Assembly: GCA_020832725.1 (NCBI GenBank)
Contig: JAFIEC010000228.1
Coordinates: 1 to 8,778, forward strand
Length of the DNA stretch: 8,778 bases
DNA from: Paracoccaceae bacterium
Lineage (GTDB): Bacteria > Pseudomonadota > Alphaproteobacteria > Rhodobacterales > Rhodobacteraceae
Direction of reading: 5' to 3'
Shown: in pieces, positions 5,004 to 8,778 of the stretch
Position numbering within the stretch: position 1 is the first letter of the stretch
Layout: each line of letters starts with the position of its first letter
Translations under genes and position numbers: made by a program
The notes under the pieces: model-generated
What the model saw: the letters and a program-made list of their open reading frames with translations, nothing else
What the model was told of the DNA's origin: nothing
Databases searched by the model: none

Positions 5004-5555
5004 ATGGCCGCGGATCTGCCGCCCATTCAGGGGGTGCATCACACCGCCTTTCGCTGCCGCGATGCCGAGGAGACGCGGCATTTCTACGAGGATGTGCTGG
5101 GGCTCGAGCTGGCCGCTGCGCTTGCGTTCGATACCGAGCCGGGCTCGGGCAAGCCGATGCGCTACATGCACCTGTTCTTCCGCCTCGGAGATGGGCGCTT
5201 TGTCGCCTTCTTCGACTGGCCGGGGAGTGCAACGCCCGAGATGTTCGACCGGACGGGCGGTTTCGACCTGCACCTTGCCCTGGAAATGGAGGACATGAGC
5301 GCGCTGGATGCCTATCGGGAGCGGTTGCGCGCCCATGGCTTCAAGGCCATCGGCCCGGTGGAGCACGACTTCGTCCGGTCCGTCTATTGCTATGACCCCA
5401 ACGGCATCCAGGTGGAGGTGACGGTGCGCACGCCCGAACATGACGCGATCCTTGCAGAGGAGCAGCGCGAGGCCCGCGCCATCATGGCCGCATGGACCGA
5501 CGAGACGCGGCCCGCCAAGGCGCATCTGTGGCCCGACGCGGCGCGCGCCGGCTGA
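5004..5555 (+). CDS. VOC (glyoxalase/extradiol dioxygenase fold) family metalloprotein
   Basis: This is a 183-residue protein with two vicinal-oxygen-chelate modules. Candidate metal ligands follow a fosfomycin-enzyme-like pattern: H13 in VHHTAF on the first strand of module 1, H90 in FDLHLALEM on the first strand of module 2, and E138 in DPNGIQVEV on its last strand. The helix motif ETRHFYEDVLGLEL (23-36) is typical. Module 1 ends MHLFFRLGDGRFVAFFDWPG (55-74). About 40 extra C-terminal residues (143-183, starting TPEHDAIL) are charged and helical. The ATG at 5004 follows a GGGGGGA run; in-frame starts further left would cross the promoter and operator. It is the first gene of the right arm. 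It could be a dioxygenase, isomerase/epimerase or glutathione-dependent lyase acting on a pathway intermediate; the sequence does not decide. Confidence 0.9.
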   Translation: MAADLPPIQGVHHTAFRCRDAEETRHFYEDVLGLELAAALAFDTEPGSGKPMRYMHLFFRLGDGRFVAFFDWPGSATPEMFDRTGGFDLHLALEMEDMSALDAYRERLRAHGFKAIGPVEHDFVRSVYCYDPNGIQVEVTVRTPEHDAILAEEQREARAIMAAWTDETRPAKAHLWPDAARAG

Positions 5556-5568
5556 AGGGGCGCGAGCG

Positions 5569-7113
5569 GTGCATCTGATCGACGGCCTGCTGCGCAGCGC
5601 GCGGGTGCGCCCGCGCGCGCCTGCCATTCTCAATGAAGGCCCCCCCCTCGACTGGGGCGAACTCGCGTCCCGGATTGGACGGATCGCGGGCGGCCTGTCC
5701 GCTGCCGGCCTGGGGCCGGGCAGCCGGATTGCGGTTCTCGCCCTGAACGGTCCGGCCTATCTGGAGGCGATCCACGCCATCCCCTGGGCGGGGGCGGTGC
5801 TGGTGCCGCTGAACACCCGGCTGGCCGAGCCGGAGCTTGCCTTCATGCTCGAGGAGGCGCGCGCCGAGGCGCTGATCTTCGATCCGGCCCATGCGGAGGT
5901 CGCGGCGCGGCTTGCCGCCTCTCTCCCGTCCTTGCGGCATCTTTGGGCCACCGGACAGGTGGCCGGGGTCGCGGCCTGGGACGATCTGGCCGGGGGAGGG
6001 GCCCTGCCGGACCGGCATCCCGCGGCATCGGACCTGCTGGCCATCTGCTATACCGGTGGCACGACCGGGCGGCCCAAGGGTGTGATGCTGTCCCACGGGG
6101 GCATGGAGCATCACGTCGCGTGTCTGATGCGCGATCTGGAATGGGCCGAGGACACCCGCTATCTGCATGTCACCCCCATGTTTCACCTTGCGGATCTTGG
6201 GCCCAGCTATTGCCTGACGGCGCTGGGCGGGGCGCATGCATTCCTGCCGCGCTTCACGGTCGAGGCACTGCTCCAGCGGCTGGAGATTCTGGAGATCACC
6301 GCCGTCAACCTTGTGCCCACGCTGATCGGCTGGCTGGTGGGCGATCCCGCCACGCCGTCGCGCGACCTGTCGCGTCTGCGCGACATCGGCTATGGCTCGG
6401 CCCCCATCTCCGAGCCGGTGCTGCGCCGGGCCCTGGAGTTGTTTCCGGGCGTCACCTTCCGCCAGTTCTACGGCATGACCGAGGTGACCGCCTCGCTGTC
6501 GGTCCTGCGTCCGGCCCATCACGACCCCTCCCGCCCCGATCAACTGCGCTCTGCCGGGCAGCCGACCTTTGGCGTGCAGGTGCGCATCACGGGGCAGGAC
6601 GGGGCCGAGGTCGCCCCCGGCGCGGTCGGAGAGATCGAATGCCGCAGTGCGGGGCTGATGCTGGGCTATCTTGATCGCCCCGAAGAGACTGCCGCAGCCA
6701 TCACCCCCGATGGCTGGATGCGCACGGGCGACCTGGGCCGGATGGATGCGGAAGGGTTCCTGCATGTCGTGGACCGCGCCAAGGACATGATCGTGACCGG
6801 AGGTGAAAACGTCTTTTCCTCCGAGGTGGAAAGCGCCATCGCCTCTCATCCCGGCGTGGCGCAAGTCGCCGTGATCGCCGTGCCCAGCGCCCGTTGGGGC
6901 GAGGAGGTTCATGCCGTTGTCGTCCCGCGCCCGGGGACCAGCCTGACCGGGGCCGAGATCATCGCCCACGCAAGGGCGCGCATCGCGGGCTACAAATGCC
7001 CGAAATCCGTCACCATCCGCGAGGACGAGCTGCCGCTGAGCGGTGGCGGCAAGGTGCAGAAGCATCTCCTGCGGGCACCGTTCTGGGAGGGGCGCAGCCG
7101 TGCCGTCAACTGA
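5569..7113 (+). CDS. Acyl-CoA synthetase, AMP-forming (ANL superfamily)
   Basis: This enzyme activates a carboxylic acid through an acyl-adenylate to its CoA thioester, probably the committing step for the imported acid. It has 514 residues, normal for medium-chain or aromatic acid ligases. Core motifs in order: P-loop YTGGTTGRPKG (161-171); GYGSAPIS (274-281); QFYGMTEVT (299-307); DGWMRTGDLG (381-390); hinge DRAKDMIVTGGENV (402-415); and the C-terminal catalytic lysine K495 in LPLSGGGKVQK. The GTG start at 5569 has AAGGGG eight bases upstream and lies 13 bases after the VOC stop; the in-frame ATG at 5440 would overlap most of the VOC C-terminus. The acyl pocket (about 200-300) does not let me name the substrate. 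Confidence 0.94.
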   Translation: MHLIDGLLRSARVRPRAPAILNEGPPLDWGELASRIGRIAGGLSAAGLGPGSRIAVLALNGPAYLEAIHAIPWAGAVLVPLNTRLAEPELAFMLEEARAEALIFDPAHAEVAARLAASLPSLRHLWATGQVAGVAAWDDLAGGGALPDRHPAASDLLAICYTGGTTGRPKGVMLSHGGMEHHVACLMRDLEWAEDTRYLHVTPMFHLADLGPSYCLTALGGAHAFLPRFTVEALLQRLEILEITAVNLVPTLIGWLVGDPATPSRDLSRLRDIGYGSAPISEPVLRRALELFPGVTFRQFYGMTEVTASLSVLRPAHHDPSRPDQLRSAGQPTFGVQVRITGQDGAEVAPGAVGEIECRSAGLMLGYLDRPEETAAAITPDGWMRTGDLGRMDAEGFLHVVDRAKDMIVTGGENVFSSEVESAIASHPGVAQVAVIAVPSARWGEEVHAVVVPRPGTSLTGAEIIAHARARIAGYKCPKSVTIREDELPLSGGGKVQKHLLRAPFWEGRSRAVN

Positions 7114-8284
7114 AGCCGAAACCCGCCACCGCTATACCCGCATCCCCCTCATGGTGGTGGCCGAGATGCCGGGTCTGGCGCGTGAAACCTATGCGGGCCG
7201 CGATGGCCGCGTCTTTCTCGAGGCGCATCACCTTGCCCCGGAGGGCGTGCCCGCCGACACCGCCTGCCTGTTCATGCATCCTGCCGGTGTGCTGAACTAC
7301 CTCCCCCTGCCCATCGCGCTGGCACGCTCGGGCGTGCATGTCGTCTGTTGCGCCAGCCGCTATGCCAGCAACGACAGCGCCCTGATCATGGAGAATGTGC
7401 TGATCGATCTGTGCGCGGCGGTGCGCCACCTGAAGGAGCGGCTGGGGTTTCGCCGTGTCGTGCTGTGCGGCTGGAGCGGGGGGGGCTCGCTGTCGCTGTT
7501 CTACCAGTCGCAGGCGCAGGCGCCCGACATCACCGCCACGCCGGCGGGTGATCCTGTCGATATCGCGGGAGCCGGGCTGATCCCGGCCGATGGGGTGATG
7601 CTGCTGGCGCCCCATCTCAGCCGTGCGCGTACCCTGCGCGAATGGATCGATGCCGCCGTGGTGGACGAAACCGACCCCGATGCGAGTGATCCCGCCCTCG
7701 ATCTCTACGCCGACCGGCCTTGTGCCGTGCCGCCCTTTACGGCTGCGTTTCTGGCCCGTTACCGCGCCGCTCAGGCCGCCCGGGTGGCGCGGATCACGGC
7801 GCGGGTACGGGCACGGCTGCGGGCGCTGTCCGACATGGGCCGGCCCGGCCGCGAGGAGGGATTTGTGGTCCACCGGACCATGGCCGATCCGCGCTGGCTC
7901 GACCCTGCCGTGGACCCGAACGACCGCCGCCCCGGCTGGTGCTATCTGGGAGAGCCGCGCGCGGCCAATCACGCAACCTATGGGCTGGCGCGGTTCACCA
8001 CCCTGCGCAGCTGGTTGTCGCAATGGTGCCCGGCCTCGTCCCGGGCCGATGGCGAGGCCTGTGCCGCGCGGATGCAGGTGCCCGTGCTGGGGGTGGAGAA
8101 CGGCGCCGATGATGCCTGCACGCCCGAGCATACCCGCACCCTCTTCGCGGCCGTGCCCCATGCCGACAAGGATCTGGTCACCATCGCCGGGGCGAACCAT
8201 TATTACTATGACCAGCCGCGCGAACTGGCCGAGGCCGCGCGCGCCTGCCGGGAATGGCTGGGCGCGCGGGGGTTTCTGCCCTGA
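7100..8284 (+). CDS. Alpha/beta hydrolase of unknown substrate
   Basis: This is a 394-residue alpha/beta-hydrolase-fold protein, longer than the usual 260-300. The nucleophile elbow is GWSGG with S126; D338 in NGADDACTP and H367 in GANHYYYD complete the expected triad. FMHPAG (58-63) supplies the oxyanion-hole segment. A distinctive block SRYASNDSALIMENVLIDL (86-104) precedes the elbow. The long insert between about 172 and 325 would form a large cap domain. The GTG at 7100 overlaps the ligase gene by 14 nt and has AGGGG seven bases upstream; the in-frame ATG at 7043 adds 19 arginine-rich residues that do not fit the fold. In context it could release CoA from a thioester or hydrolyse a lactone, ester or C-C bond. 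I know no characterised member with this layout. Confidence 0.88.
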   Translation: MPSTEAETRHRYTRIPLMVVAEMPGLARETYAGRDGRVFLEAHHLAPEGVPADTACLFMHPAGVLNYLPLPIALARSGVHVVCCASRYASNDSALIMENVLIDLCAAVRHLKERLGFRRVVLCGWSGGGSLSLFYQSQAQAPDITATPAGDPVDIAGAGLIPADGVMLLAPHLSRARTLREWIDAAVVDETDPDASDPALDLYADRPCAVPPFTAAFLARYRAAQAARVARITARVRARLRALSDMGRPGREEGFVVHRTMADPRWLDPAVDPNDRRPGWCYLGEPRAANHATYGLARFTTLRSWLSQWCPASSRADGEACAARMQVPVLGVENGADDACTPEHTRTLFAAVPHADKDLVTIAGANHYYYDQPRELAEAARACREWLGARGFLP

Positions 8285-8295
8285 GCGCCGCCCGC

Positions 8296-8301
8296 AGGAG
8301 G
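8296..8301 (+). promoter_or_regulatory. Strong ribosome binding site of the acyl-CoA dehydrogenase
   Basis: AGGAGG, a full Shine-Dalgarno match, lies eight bases before the ATG at 8310 in the 25-bp gap after the hydrolase. It is stronger than the sites before the two GTG-start genes, so higher output of the dehydrogenase is plausible. Confidence 0.65.
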
Positions 8302-8309
8302 GGGCTTCC

Positions 8310-8778
8310 ATGCTGACACGGCCCGAAAGCGACGACCCGACCCTGCGGATGATGGAGGAGAGCCTCGCCGCCTTCATCAGCCGCAGGGTGCTGCCCGAAT
8401 ACGCGGCGTGGGAGGCGGCGCGGATGGTCCCGCCCGCAATCTGGCGCGAGATGGGCGCATCGGGTTTCCTGTGCGCCGATGTCCCCGAGGAGATGGGCGG
8501 CCCGGGTGCCGAATTCGGCCATTCGGCGCTGGTGCTGTCGGTGCTGTCGCGGGCGGGGGCCACGGGTCTGGCTGCGGGCGCGTCGGTGCATTCCGATATC
8601 GTCGCCCCCTATCTTGTCAACCATGCCACCCCTGAGCAGCAGGCGCGCTGGCTCCCCGGCATGGCTGCGGGCGAGATCGTGGGGGCCATCGCGATGACCG
8701 AGCCCGGAACCGGCAGCGATCTGGCCGCCATCCGCACCCGTGCCCGCAAAAGTGGCACGGGATGGGTTCTGGACGGGC
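8310..8778 (+). CDS. Acyl-CoA dehydrogenase (N-terminal part, runs off the right edge)
   Basis: This is a flavoenzyme that desaturates an acyl-CoA at the alpha-beta bond and passes electrons to ETF. The 156 residues present cover the N-terminal helical domain and the start of the central beta domain, about 40% of a usual 380-400. Hallmarks are the helix opening RMMEESLAAFISRRVLPEY, FLCADVPEEMGGPGAEF (53-69), and the FAD-binding signature AMTEPGTGSDLAAIRTRA (128-145). The catalytic glutamate and C-terminal domain lie outside the window. It is the fourth gene of the right arm. Together with the ligase upstream it points to CoA-ester chemistry of the imported acid. Confidence 0.95.
   Translation, partial: MLTRPESDDPTLRMMEESLAAFISRRVLPEYAAWEAARMVPPAIWREMGASGFLCADVPEEMGGPGAEFGHSALVLSVLSRAGATGLAAGASVHSDIVAPYLVNHATPEQQARWLPGMAAGEIVGAIAMTEPGTGSDLAAIRTRARKSGTGWVLDG

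Noticed and set aside
4779..5633. Minus-strand frame spanning the divergent promoter region and VOC gene
   Set aside because: It crosses the promoter and palindrome and opposes a clear VOC protein, and its sequence shows no family features.
5482..7065. 527-residue minus-strand frame opposite the acyl-CoA synthetase
   Set aside because: The opposite strand carries every core adenylation motif in order, so this frame is a shadow produced by high third-position GC.
7106..8563. Long minus-strand frame opposite the hydrolase and acyl-CoA dehydrogenase
   Set aside because: It is antisense to two genes with clear catalytic and FAD motifs, has no recognisable domain, and has no ribosome site that would favour it.

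Overview
The window is about two-thirds G+C. It reads as part of a chromosome or megaplasmid from a GC-rich alphaproteobacterium, most likely Rhodobacterales; that placement is an inference from codon use, the TRAP transporter genes and general gene style. Ten protein-coding genes fill almost all of it. I see no tRNA, rRNA, CRISPR, insertion sequence or phage gene.

Left arm (minus strand, transcribed right to left from about 4790 to the left edge): a crotonase-fold enzyme, a Nu-class (YfcG-like) glutathione S-transferase and a GntR/FCD transcription factor are joined by 4-nt overlaps (ATGA, then TTGA with a TTG start). After a 139-bp gap with its own promoter comes a tripartite TRAP transporter: dctP (periplasmic binding protein), dctQ (small membrane subunit) and dctM (large permease, cut by the left edge). 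Right arm (plus strand, from 5004): a VOC/glyoxalase-fold metalloprotein, an AMP-forming acyl-CoA synthetase, an alpha/beta hydrolase and an acyl-CoA dehydrogenase (cut by the right edge). These four are tightly packed and two of them start with GTG.

Taken together this looks like one uptake-and-degradation island for an organic acid. TRAP imports the acid, the ligase makes its CoA ester, the dehydrogenase desaturates it, and the crotonase, hydrolase, VOC protein and GST handle later steps. The substrate cannot be read from the sequence. The crotonase lacks both glutamates of a classical enoyl-CoA hydratase. Instead it has a His-Asp pair with the spacing I recall from 6-oxocamphor hydrolase, a C-C bond (retro-Claisen) hydrolase. 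So the pathway may cut a carbon-carbon bond rather than run plain beta-oxidation.

Regulation is unusually legible. A palindrome, TGTATGCATACA (4970-4981), lies just upstream of the right arm, and a close relative (2374-2389) lies over the dctP promoter. Aligned, the two sites agree at 13 of 16 positions, and each sits the same way downstream of a TTGAC(A/T) -35 box. Two weaker copies (2456-2467 and 4795-4806) share the 10-mer CATGCATACA. The embedded GntR/FCD protein is the obvious candidate to bind them, so the whole window is probably one regulon.
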